Positions 1 through 5,610 of a stretch of 16,205 nucleotides of DNA are shown here, piece by piece (position 1 is the stretch's first letter; the number at the start of each line of letters is the position of its first letter). The stretch is from positions 1 to 16,205 of the forward strand of contig USPX01000027.1 in the NCBI GenBank assembly GCA_900556665.1. The letters run 5' to 3'. The notes under the pieces are model-generated. The model saw only the letters and a list, made by a program, of their open reading frames with translations, ran no database searches and was not told the origin of the DNA. The position numbers and the translations under genes were made by a program. Origin of the DNA: an uncultured Eubacteriales bacterium (GTDB lineage: Bacteria; Bacillota_A; Clostridia; Lachnospirales; Cellulosilyticaceae).

Positions 1-1130
1 TCATGACCATTTGTTTCAACTGTTACTTCTAAAGCTACATGACGTAAACGATCAAGGGCTTTAAATTGATTGTGATCAAGTTTTACAACGTTAGCACCAA
101 GTCCAGCTAAGATGTTAGCAACTTTAACAAGTTGACCTGGTGTGTCTTGTAATTTAACTGAGAAGCAGAATAGACGACCACGAGAGTGAAGCCCTCTATT
201 TAAGAGTGAAGACATTGTAAGGACATCAATGTTACCACCACTAATAACTGAAACAACTTTTTTGCCTTCCATACCTAATTTTTTAAGTGCTGCAATTGGA
301 AGTGCACCTGTTGCTTCTGATACGATTTTATGTTTTTCAACTAATAAGAAGATCGCTTCGATTAAATCTTCATCATCAATTGTAATAATATCATCTACAT
401 ATTCTTTTACAATCTCAAATGTATTTGTACCAGCTACTTTAACAGCAGCCCCATCAGCGATACTATCTACTTTTGTAAGAGGGTCTACATGACCTACGTC
501 AAGAGAGTGACGCATACCAGCAGCAATGACTTTAATATTAGGATTAATTGATTTAGCAGCTACCGCAATACCACTAATTAATCCGCCCCCACCAACAGGC
601 ACTAAGATGACATCTGCATCTGGTAATTCTTCTAAGATTTCTAAGGCAATAGTCCCTTGACCAGCCATAACATCAAAGTCATCAAATGGGTGAATAAAAG
701 TATAACCATTTTCAGCTTCTAAGCGTTTGGCAGTGTTATAAGCTTCATCATAGATTTTTCCTGAAAGGACTACATTAGCACCCCAATTTTTAGTTGCTTG
801 TACTTTGATAAGTGGTGTTGTTTCAGGCATTACAATTGTCACATCAATTCCAAGTGCATGACCAGAATAAGCGACACCCTGTGCATGGTTTCCAGCAGAA
901 GAAGCAATAAGGCCTCTTTTCTTTTCTTCATCAGTTAACTTTTTAATTTTATTTAAAGCACCACGAATTTTGAAGGCACCTGTCACCTGTAAATTTTCAG
1001 GTTTAAGGTAAACTTCGTTATTGAATTCATGGCTCAATTCATAACTATAAATTAAGTTTGTTTGAATACAAGTTTGTGAGATACGTTCTTTTGCTGCTAA
1101 AACATCATTTAAAGTTAAAAGTTCAGACAT
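1..1130 (-). CDS. ilvA: Threonine ammonia-lyase (threonine dehydratase), 3' end cut by window edge
   Basis: PLP enzyme that deaminates threonine to 2-oxobutyrate (and serine to pyruvate); cytoplasmic. The reverse strand gives 376 uninterrupted codons from the ATG at 1130 to the window edge, with no stop reached. Visible motifs: PLP lysine K54 in TGAFKIRGA, the AGNHAQG substrate loop (79-85), the glycine-rich phosphate-binding loop GGGGLISG (180-187), and SGGN near 297-300. From about residue 320 an ACT-like regulatory domain begins (DTPGQL at 329-334). The family is usually about 400 residues, so roughly 25 are missing. A G-rich ribosome site lies 8-12 nt before the start. The short ACT-bearing form matches clostridial catabolic/biosynthetic enzymes (ilvA or tdcB); which of the two roles applies cannot be told from sequence. 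Family call is secure, symbol less so. Confidence 0.93.
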   Translation of the reverse strand, partial: MSELLTLNDVLAAKERISQTCIQTNLIYSYELSHEFNNEVYLKPENLQVTGAFKIRGALNKIKKLTDEEKKRGLIASSAGNHAQGVAYSGHALGIDVTIVMPETTPLIKVQATKNWGANVVLSGKIYDEAYNTAKRLEAENGYTFIHPFDDFDVMAGQGTIALEILEELPDADVILVPVGGGGLISGIAVAAKSINPNIKVIAAGMRHSLDVGHVDPLTKVDSIADGAAVKVAGTNTFEIVKEYVDDIITIDDEDLIEAIFLLVEKHKIVSEATGALPIAALKKLGMEGKKVVSVISGGNIDVLTMSSLLNRGLHSRGRLFCFSVKLQDTPGQLVKVANILAGLGANVVKLDHNQFKALDRLRHVALEVTVETNGH

Positions 1131-1201
1131 GATATTAACCCCCTATGTCCTAAGTTGTAATGTATAATTATAAAAAAAAGGACTAAATTTATAAATAATT
1201 A

Positions 1202-1222
1202 TATAATATAAAGTATATTATA
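1202..1222. repeat. AT-only palindrome overlapping the promoter
   Basis: Two perfect 9-nt arms (TATAATATA and TATATTATA) are separated by AAG. The right arm contains the -10 of the leftward promoter, so it could be an operator. In sequence this AT-rich it could also be chance. Confidence 0.45.
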
Positions 1223-1245
1223 CGATTAAGTAGGGATATATGCAA
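1217..1245 (-). promoter_or_regulatory. Sigma-A-type promoter of the threonine ammonia-lyase gene
   Basis: On the minus strand TTGCAT (1245-1240), a 17-nt spacer and a perfect TATAAT (1222-1217) form a good vegetative promoter, giving a leader of about 80 nt before the ATG at 1130. The leader shows no T-box specifier/antiterminator structure. The -10 lies inside an AT palindrome (1202-1222). Confidence 0.7.
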
Positions 1246-1349
1246 ATATAATTATTTATATTTTGTGTAAAGTAAAGATAATTGTGATAAGATAAAAAGA
1301 GAAATGTCAAAAAGGCTATAAAAAGGACATAATGACAGGAGGAAAGTAG

Positions 1350-1784
1350 ATGCCAGTAGGAACTGTGGAAAAGGTAGAACGTAAATATATCTATGTAAAG
1401 ATGGAGAGGCAAGACATGTGTGGGGAATGTCACGCATGTGAAATGTTAACAGATAAAAAGAGTTGTAATCTAAAATGTGTCAGCAATCTAAGATGTATGG
1501 TAGGAGAACGTGTAGAAGTTTCTTTAGAAAATAACACGTTTTTAAAAGCAACGTATATTATGTATGGTTTACCTTTTGTAGGACTTGTTATAGGATTTTT
1601 AGTAGGCTATTTACTACAAACTTATATTATGCCACAAGTAGGAGAAATCTTTATAGCTCTAACAGCTTTATTAGGGATGGGGATTATGCTAGGGTATATT
1701 TATATAAGAGATAAGAAAAATGCTTATAAAAAGTATCTCCCAAAGATTGTAGCAAAGGTAAGTGCAGAGGATAAAGAGATATAA
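1350..1784 (+). CDS. RseC/MucC-family membrane protein (SoxR-reducing-system type)
   Basis: 144-residue inner-membrane protein. The N-terminal part carries a cysteine cluster (C24, C27, C30, C39, C43, C49) beginning CGECHAC, followed by two membrane segments at about 69-89 and 98-119 and a short basic tail. This layout (Cys-rich domain, then two helices, about 150 residues) is that of the RseC family. E. coli RseC modulates sigma-E and is tied to the Rsx SoxR-reducing complex; in anaerobic Firmicutes the family often accompanies Rnf-type electron transport, but no rnf genes are in this window. The cysteines could bind a metal or Fe-S centre (inference). The start is fixed by AGGAGG at 1337-1342, 7 nt upstream. 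It is a single-gene unit ending at the terminator at 1815-1868. Confidence 0.82.
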   Translation: MPVGTVEKVERKYIYVKMERQDMCGECHACEMLTDKKSCNLKCVSNLRCMVGERVEVSLENNTFLKATYIMYGLPFVGLVIGFLVGYLLQTYIMPQVGEIFIALTALLGMGIMLGYIYIRDKKNAYKKYLPKIVAKVSAEDKEI

Positions 1785-1814
1785 AAATTGTTTTGTCATT
1801 AAAGGAGATTATGA

Positions 1815-1868
1815 TAAAAAAAGGTGGTATCGGAAAGTGAGAGAGTATTTCCTGATATCACCTTTTTT
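1815..1868. terminator. Bidirectional intrinsic terminator
   Basis: An approximately 20-bp, nearly perfect hairpin has arms starting with an A-run plus GGTG and ending with CACC plus a T-run, and an 11-nt loop around 1836-1846. The A- and T-tracts on both sides let it stop the rightward RseC-type gene and the leftward gene ending at 1891. Confidence 0.88.
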
Positions 1869-1890
1869 GAGTTAGGCATAGATTTAGGTT

Positions 1891-3072
1891 TTATATACGT
1901 GGTGCTAAATCAAAGGCAGTAAGTTCTTCTTTCATAAAAGCATCCTTGGCAGAGGTGATAGGGTCTTGACGTTTTTTAGTACGATTAATATTAGGGCGCA
2001 TTTGAGGTTGATTAGGTGCAGGGGATGGCGCTGGAGATGGATCTTCTAAAGGCGGCATAGAGGCGGATGAAAGTTTGACACCTTCTAGGTAGAGTTCTAG
2101 TTCAATAGGAATATGGGTATCTGGGTGAATATGTTCAAAATCAGTGACATATACGGTGCTTATTTTGACTGCATTATTTAATTGGGCATAACATTCTATA
2201 GCATTGAAAGAAGTGTCGGAGAAAGTCTGAAAGTAGCAACGTGAGAAATTTCCTTGCATTGAAGAAAGGGTAGGGGTGCTAAATCTGAGGCCATTATCAA
2301 TAGAAAGGAAAGTATAAAGTTCCTTATCAATATAGGTATTAATCCAAAGGTGGCCTAGATAGGCAAATATAACAGGACCAGAAAGGGAGGAGGCTGTACA
2401 CAAGGAAGTAGCTGTACCCTTTGAACCGTTATAATAAATGAGTTGATATTTGCCATGTATTTCTGTGTAGTAGGTGATATGCACCTCATCCTCGTAAATG
2501 CATATACTGTAATCAAGAAGAGGTGTATAGCTACTCACATAATTTGTTTCTTTGATTTGGTCGCCTCTAATTTCGAATCCTTTTAATAGATAGCTTTCAT
2601 CGGTATGTTGGATATAAAAGATATAAACAATGTTATCTTGCACAAAACTCTTAAGGGCAATAGGCTCATAAGGGGTTGTAAAAAGAGTTGTAAAAATAGA
2701 ACCATCTATATTTTGATAAACGAGATTATAGGCTGAATTTTCGAAAGAAATGTAGGTTATATAGAGGACGTTGTCTACTATAAAAATAGAAGGTGATAAA
2801 AGAGTATAATTCTCTGATGCATTGACAACTTGGCTTTTTTTGAGACAATGATTATTTTCATAACACAAATAGTTTAAATGTGTATTATTTGGCATAACTA
2901 AAAGATGAAGATGGTTAGAGGAATCTAGAGTAGCACTAAAGTCTTTACAAGGAGAAGGTTGAAGTTGAATAGGCCTTGAAGTATTATTACCACAAATCTG
3001 ACATAATACGCCATGACGCGGCAGGTTATCGACAACAGTAAATGTGTGGTCTTTATGAAATATAAAAGGCAT
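1891..3072 (-). CDS. Unrecognised beta-repeat (propeller-like) protein with proline-rich tail
   Basis: 393 residues; I do not recognise a named family. There is no signal peptide and no membrane segment. From about 50 to 260 there are five imperfect repeats spaced about 46-49 residues, each with a pattern like VDNVLYITYIS followed by a Tyr-rich strand (near 50, 99, 145, 191 and 237). This alternating hydrophobic/aromatic pattern suggests a beta-propeller of the sialidase or WD-like kind (inference). Residues 339-360 form a Pro/Ala/Ser linker (PSPAPSPAPNQP), followed by a basic patch and an acidic C-terminus. N-terminal cysteines C24 and C27 form a CxxC. An AGGAGG lies upstream at a rather long spacing of about 12 nt. 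The gene diverges from the Cys/Asn-rich gene at 3241, so a shared sporulation role is possible but not shown. Confidence 0.6.
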   Translation of the reverse strand: MPFIFHKDHTFTVVDNLPRHGVLCQICGNNTSRPIQLQPSPCKDFSATLDSSNHLHLLVMPNNTHLNYLCYENNHCLKKSQVVNASENYTLLSPSIFIVDNVLYITYISFENSAYNLVYQNIDGSIFTTLFTTPYEPIALKSFVQDNIVYIFYIQHTDESYLLKGFEIRGDQIKETNYVSSYTPLLDYSICIYEDEVHITYYTEIHGKYQLIYYNGSKGTATSLCTASSLSGPVIFAYLGHLWINTYIDKELYTFLSIDNGLRFSTPTLSSMQGNFSRCYFQTFSDTSFNAIECYAQLNNAVKISTVYVTDFEHIHPDTHIPIELELYLEGVKLSSASMPPLEDPSPAPSPAPNQPQMRPNINRTKKRQDPITSAKDAFMKEELTAFDLAPRI

Positions 3073-3151
3073 TAGAATGCAGACCTCCTATGTTAAAAAA
3101 ACACTTCTTTTATAAATATATTGGTAATTAAATAAATTTATACGTAAATGT

Positions 3152-3180
3152 CACCAATCAACTTAAGTTTCCATATTATA
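3152..3180 (+). promoter_or_regulatory. Sigma-K-like (late mother-cell sporulation) promoter
   Basis: CACC (3152-3155), exactly 16 nt, then CATATTATA (3172-3180). This fits the published Bacillus sigma-K pattern mACm-N16-CATAnnnTA at every defined position. Transcription would start near 3187, leaving a leader of about 55 nt. It points to mother-cell expression of the Cys-rich gene at 3241. The inference is by pattern only. Confidence 0.6.
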
Positions 3181-3199
3181 GTATTGGAAACGACAAATT

Positions 3200-3225
3200 A
3201 TGATTCACATCATTTTTAGAATCAT
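3200..3225 (+). promoter_or_regulatory. Small leader hairpin just ahead of the ribosome site
   Basis: Perfect 7-nt arms ATGATTC (3200-3206) and GAATCAT (3219-3225) end two bases before AGGAGG (3228-3233). It could stabilise the 5' end of the message or tune translation; no known regulatory RNA class is recognised. Confidence 0.35.
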
Positions 3226-3240
3226 ACAGGAGGTTAAACT

Positions 3241-4305
3241 ATGAGTAAATGTTGTTGTAACAATAATAACGATGTGAAATTCTTCCAACGACCTAACGCA
3301 GGCATTTGTGAACAATGTCACCCTGCTGAAAATAAAATGTCTCCATTAGAAGCAGTAGCAATGTGTCCACCTATTGGAGAACCTAGACTTCTTACTATGA
3401 TGGCTCCAGCTGTATTTGATGAAATCGGCCTTAATCTTTGCCGTACAGTATGCTTAAATGAACTTGAAGACGTATGCCGCTGCAATTCTAACGACTATAC
3501 AGATATTTTATTTGATGGTATTAGTAAAGAAGATTTAGCAGAAGCAGATAAAATTCAATTACAAGTAGTAGATATTAACTTTAATTTTAATAACGATGAT
3601 TGCGATAGATATTCTGAAATTAAATCAGCTAAAGGTAACCCTAACTTAAGTCGTATTACACTTAAAGATATTGATGTAACATTAGCAGTAGAATGTATCA
3701 GTGAGTGCTGTAAAGTAACTAAAACTGGTATGATGACAGTTAGATATTTAGGCGATGAAGATAGCTGTGGTCATGACTCTTGCACAAATCCTTCAGCAGT
3801 TACTTTTGATCTTTACACACCTTATGGCGTAGGTTACAAAGTAGAAGATCCAGATGGATGCTGCAAACTTATCAAAAATATTAACTACATGGGATTCATC
3901 GGTGAAGATAAAGATGCTAGAGGTTATTGCAGAGAATCAGCTACCTTCAATATGAACAATACAATTCAACAAGGTATCTCAGCTCAAGCACTTGCTAAAG
4001 TTATCGCTAGTAATGAAGATTGCTTCGCAATCGGTTTAACACTTTATATCAAAGCTATTTACTTCGTACAATACAAATTTAAACATGAAGGACTTACGAT
4101 CCCACCTAAATTATCACCAATGGACGAAGATAACAACAATAGTTGCTTAGATTTCGTATGTGGTGATTTACTTGAAGCTAGTATTCAACCACTTGAAGTA
4201 GGCAAGAATGCAAAGACACTTGGCTGTAACAATAATAATGACGATAATAACTGCTGTAATAATAACAACAATAACTTTGGTTCAAAGTTTGGATGTAAAA
4301 ACTAG
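3241..4305 (+). CDS. Cysteine- and asparagine-rich protein, probable spore-surface protein
   Basis: 354 residues with about 26 cysteines. It opens with MSKCCCNNNND and ends in a Cys/Asn low-complexity tail (about 328-354). The body is a folded-looking domain, not low complexity: it includes a segment around APAVFDEIGLNLCRT, a central SECC, a FDLYTPYGVGY segment and a conserved-looking stretch LTLYIKAIYFVQYKF near 270-285. There is no signal peptide or membrane helix. Many unpaired cysteines plus a sigma-K-like promoter 60-90 nt upstream suggest a cross-linked spore coat or exosporium protein made in the mother cell (inference). The start is set by AGGAGG at 3228-3233. It is monocistronic, ending at the terminator at 4314-4348. 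I cannot name a family. A metal-binding or S-layer role is an alternative. Confidence 0.72.
   Translation: MSKCCCNNNNDVKFFQRPNAGICEQCHPAENKMSPLEAVAMCPPIGEPRLLTMMAPAVFDEIGLNLCRTVCLNELEDVCRCNSNDYTDILFDGISKEDLAEADKIQLQVVDINFNFNNDDCDRYSEIKSAKGNPNLSRITLKDIDVTLAVECISECCKVTKTGMMTVRYLGDEDSCGHDSCTNPSAVTFDLYTPYGVGYKVEDPDGCCKLIKNINYMGFIGEDKDARGYCRESATFNMNNTIQQGISAQALAKVIASNEDCFAIGLTLYIKAIYFVQYKFKHEGLTIPPKLSPMDEDNNNSCLDFVCGDLLEASIQPLEVGKNAKTLGCNNNNDDNNCCNNNNNNFGSKFGCKN
4228..4275 (+). repeat. AAT/AAC trinucleotide tract inside the coding region
   Basis: Imperfect runs of AAT and AAC codons encode the Asn-rich tail. A shorter similar run (AACAATAATAAC) lies at the gene's 5' end near 3259. Such tracts can change length by slippage in whole codons without breaking the frame. 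Confidence 0.55.
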
Positions 4306-4313
4306 TATGTGGT

Positions 4314-4348
4314 CCGAGTTGCACGTGAGTGTTGCTCGGGCTTTTTTT
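4314..4348 (+). terminator. Intrinsic terminator of the Cys-rich gene
   Basis: CCGAG (4314-4318) pairs with CTCGG (4335-4339). An inner CAC/GTG pair lies around a GTGA loop, followed by T7 at 4342-4348. It begins 8 bases after the stop codon. Confidence 0.8.
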
Positions 4349-4370
4349 ATGGGTTGGGTGCGTGGAGATA

Positions 4371-4449
4371 TGGATAAGTTTGGTGATTAAATTTCCTTAA
4401 CCCTCACTTCGTTCGAAGGTTAGATAAATTTAATCACCAAACTTATCCA
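4371..4449. repeat. Long inverted repeat with perfect 24-bp arms
   Basis: Arms 4371-4394 and 4426-4449 are exact reverse complements (24 nt), separated by 31 nt. The spacer allows partial further pairing (TTAACC at 4397-4402 with GGTTAG at 4418-4423) and holds a small palindrome CTTCGTTCGAAG (4407-4418). There is no T-run after it, so it is not a simple terminator. It resembles a REP/MITE-type palindromic element placed just downstream of a gene end. Confidence 0.8.
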
Positions 4450-4617
4450 CACTACTACTGAGACAAAACATAAAAGGCGGGCAACACTTCCCGGCAAGAC
4501 CACATATGGGCGTGTGAAAGGAAGGCTGAAGAGTTGCTGGCAGGAGAAACAGGGATGAAAGATACTGAGATGGAAAGAAGAAAAAGATACTGTGGTCGAA
4601 GGTTAGATAAATTTAAT
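4413..4617. repeat. Pair of exact 22-nt direct repeats bracketing a gene-free segment
   Basis: The 22 nt at 4413-4434, beginning TCGAAGGTTAG, recur exactly at 4596-4617. The first copy overlaps the right arm of the long inverted repeat; the second lacks the distal half of that arm. The 160 nt between them hold small hairpins (for example CGGG/CCCG near 4479-4494, and CACA/TGTG near 4501-4516) and two near-complementary stretches, GCAACACTTC and GAAGAGTTGC. No supported ORF is present. It could be a non-autonomous mobile element or a decayed one; no target-site duplication was seen. Confidence 0.6.
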
Positions 4618-4630
4618 TTTTAGAATGTAA

Positions 4631-4659
4631 TTGTTGGGAGGGGGGAAGTTTGATACAAT
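4631..4659 (+). promoter_or_regulatory. Sigma-A-type promoter of the 114-residue orphan gene
   Basis: TTGTTG (4631-4636), a 17-nt spacer containing an unusual G-rich run, and TACAAT (4654-4659). The predicted start near 4666 leaves a leader of about 65 nt. The -10 region also resembles part of a sigma-E element (ATACAAT), but no convincing sigma-E -35 is present. Confidence 0.6.
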
Positions 4660-4732
4660 TTAGGAGATATGTTTATTAAGATTAATAGATGGTCTTAGTA
4701 GTAAGTGAAAAATTTAAGCTAGGAGAATAGAA

Positions 4733-5077
4733 ATGTACGATTTTGCTTTGACGATTTGTGCGGGAGATGAGGGGATTTATGAGGAGCGTTGTATAGATGA
4801 GTATGAGTGTATTCATGTAAGTGATGAGATTTTTGAAAGGATATTACCTGAGTTTGTGGGATTGAAAACATATTTTCCGTGTATACATAAGTGGGCAAGT
4901 GTGATTGATTGGACTGGGATTACCATTATTCCAATGGAATCTATGAAACGTTTCTTGGCCATTACAGTGGCTAGTAGGGAGAAGGATTATTGGAACTTAT
5001 ATGAACTTGAGGGATTGATCACATTAGTAGAACAGGGAATTAGGGAAAATAGAAGTTTAATAATCTTTGGAATCTAA
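4733..5077 (+). CDS. Orphan small cytoplasmic protein, function unknown
   Basis: 114 residues, no signal peptide or membrane segment, acidic in the first half (GDEGIYEERCIDEYEC), mixed alpha/beta in appearance, ending in a hydrophobic LIIFGI. I do not recognise a family. Gene reality is supported by AGGAG at 4721-4725 with 7-nt spacing, an own promoter (4631-4659) and a strong terminator directly after the stop. Codon choice looks less A-ending (frequent GAG, GGG) than in the large metabolic genes, and it sits beside a repeat patch, which fits recent acquisition. Small immunity-type proteins can look like this, but no toxin partner is visible, so that remains speculation. Confidence 0.6.
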   Translation: MYDFALTICAGDEGIYEERCIDEYECIHVSDEIFERILPEFVGLKTYFPCIHKWASVIDWTGITIIPMESMKRFLAITVASREKDYWNLYELEGLITLVEQGIRENRSLIIFGI

Positions 5078-5097
5078 AAGCGTGATATATATAAAAG

Positions 5098-5147
5098 ACT
5101 GCCGGACAAGTCATCTAGCCCGATGAGCTTGTTCGGCAGTTTTTTTA
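5098..5147. terminator. Strong intrinsic terminator, shared with a convergent small ORF
   Basis: Arms ACTGCCGGACAAG (5098-5110) and CTTGTTCGGCAGT (5128-5140) form a 13-bp stem with one G-T wobble and a 17-nt loop, followed by a run of T. On the other strand the stem is followed by CTTTTAT, a weaker terminator for the leftward small ORF, whose stop codon lies at 5147-5145. Confidence 0.88.
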
Positions 5148-5264
5148 TTGATTTTTATTGATATAAATATGTAGTGCTTTAATGGCTAGAATGAGTGCAC
5201 CTAGGGTGAAAAGTTTCACTGCGAAGTCTAGCATTGTTGTAAATATTGATATAGCAGATAGCAT
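5145..5264 (-). CDS. Small hydrophobic 39-residue membrane peptide
   Basis: Minus-strand ORF of 39 codons (MLSAISIFTT...LHIYINKNQ). The central stretch, about residues 13-35 (DFAVKLFTLGALILAIKALHIY), is one amphipathic to hydrophobic helix with two lysines, followed by a polar Asn/Lys end. A purine-rich ribosome site (AGGAAGGGAG, minus strand of 5271-5280) sits 6 nt before the ATG, and the stop coincides with a terminator. These support a real short gene of unknown role. Small membrane regulators and type I toxin peptides have this general look; no antisense RNA was identified. A weak promoter (TTGAGA-17-GATATT) is possible further upstream. Confidence 0.55.
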   Translation of the reverse strand: MLSAISIFTTMLDFAVKLFTLGALILAIKALHIYINKNQ

Positions 5265-5355
5265 AAAGGACTCCCTTCCTCTAGTATAAATATCTAGTTG
5301 TTTAATAGTAATATCTCTTAGTGAGTATATAATCTCAATAAGTACCGAAAGTAAT
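5265..5355. other. Short intergenic leader region between two leftward genes
   Basis: The 91 nt hold the ribosome site of the 39-residue ORF and a small palindrome (CTAG ... CTAG at about 5281-5297). No terminator for the upstream leftward gene is obvious, so read-through into the small ORF is possible. Confidence 0.4.
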
Positions 5356-5610
5356 TTATTTGAGGTTTAGGTTGTCAAATGCTGTAACATCTAGAGTGTC
5401 ACCATAGAGTTCGTAGCTGAGTTTGACTGTATCACCTACTGTAGTAAGAGTTATTTCTTCAGAAGTTGCAGAGGTGGTGTTTAAAATATAATTTTCTAGG
5501 GTATCTAGTGTGAAGTAGTAGTAGGTTGTGCCGCCTTGGACGTCTTGGCCTATGCGGGTAATTTTACCTGTTACTTCGGTTGAGCCTGAACTAGAGCCTA
5601 GATTCAGCAT
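5356..5610 (-). CDS. Split-off C-terminal domain (OB/beta-type) of the adjacent membrane protein
   Basis: 84 residues from an ATG that overlaps the upstream stop (ATGCTGA). A Ser/Gly linker comes first, then a beta-rich stretch (TEVTGKITRIGQDVQGGTTYY ... VKLSYELYGDTLDVTAFDNL) that looks like a small OB-like fold. There is no signal peptide, no membrane helix and no proper ribosome site; AAAAGG upstream is weak and not well spaced. The same frame stays open upstream of the ATG, reading VLKAKGN directly before it, exactly the kind of continuation expected for the C-terminus of the upstream protein. I therefore read it as the last domain of a single protein of about 540 residues, separated by a frame shift. 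Translational coupling through the overlapping stop/start is the alternative. Confidence 0.55.
   Translation of the reverse strand: MLNLGSSSGSTEVTGKITRIGQDVQGGTTYYYFTLDTLENYILNTTSATSEEITLTTVGDTVKLSYELYGDTLDVTAFDNLNLK

Noticed and set aside
1131..1216. T-box or other riboswitch in the leader of the threonine ammonia-lyase gene
   Set aside because: The leader from the proposed promoter is only about 80 nt and lacks a T-box consensus, a specifier stem and a terminator.
1218..1437. Two overlapping leftward ORFs of 61-71 codons in front of and inside the RseC-type gene
   Set aside because: They run antisense to the RseC-family gene and an AT-rich spacer, have no ribosome site, and give low-complexity Phe/Leu/Tyr-rich peptides typical of shadow frames.
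4208..4390. 60-codon ORF overlapping the end of the Cys-rich gene
   Set aside because: It is the other frame of the Asn/Cys repeat tail (MTIITAVIITTIT) and runs across the terminator.
4371..4600. Possible leftward peptide through the repeat patch (frame containing CQQLFSLPFTRPYVV)
   Set aside because: The minus-strand frame is open for several dozen codons, but no start with a ribosome site was found and it ends inside the repeat arm. It more likely reflects the repeat sequence itself than a gene.
4450..4600. SRP RNA, 6S RNA or group II intron piece in the repeat patch
   Set aside because: The GGAAGG and GTGCG stretches prompted the idea, but neither the conserved SRP tetraloop region nor an intron domain V hairpin is present.
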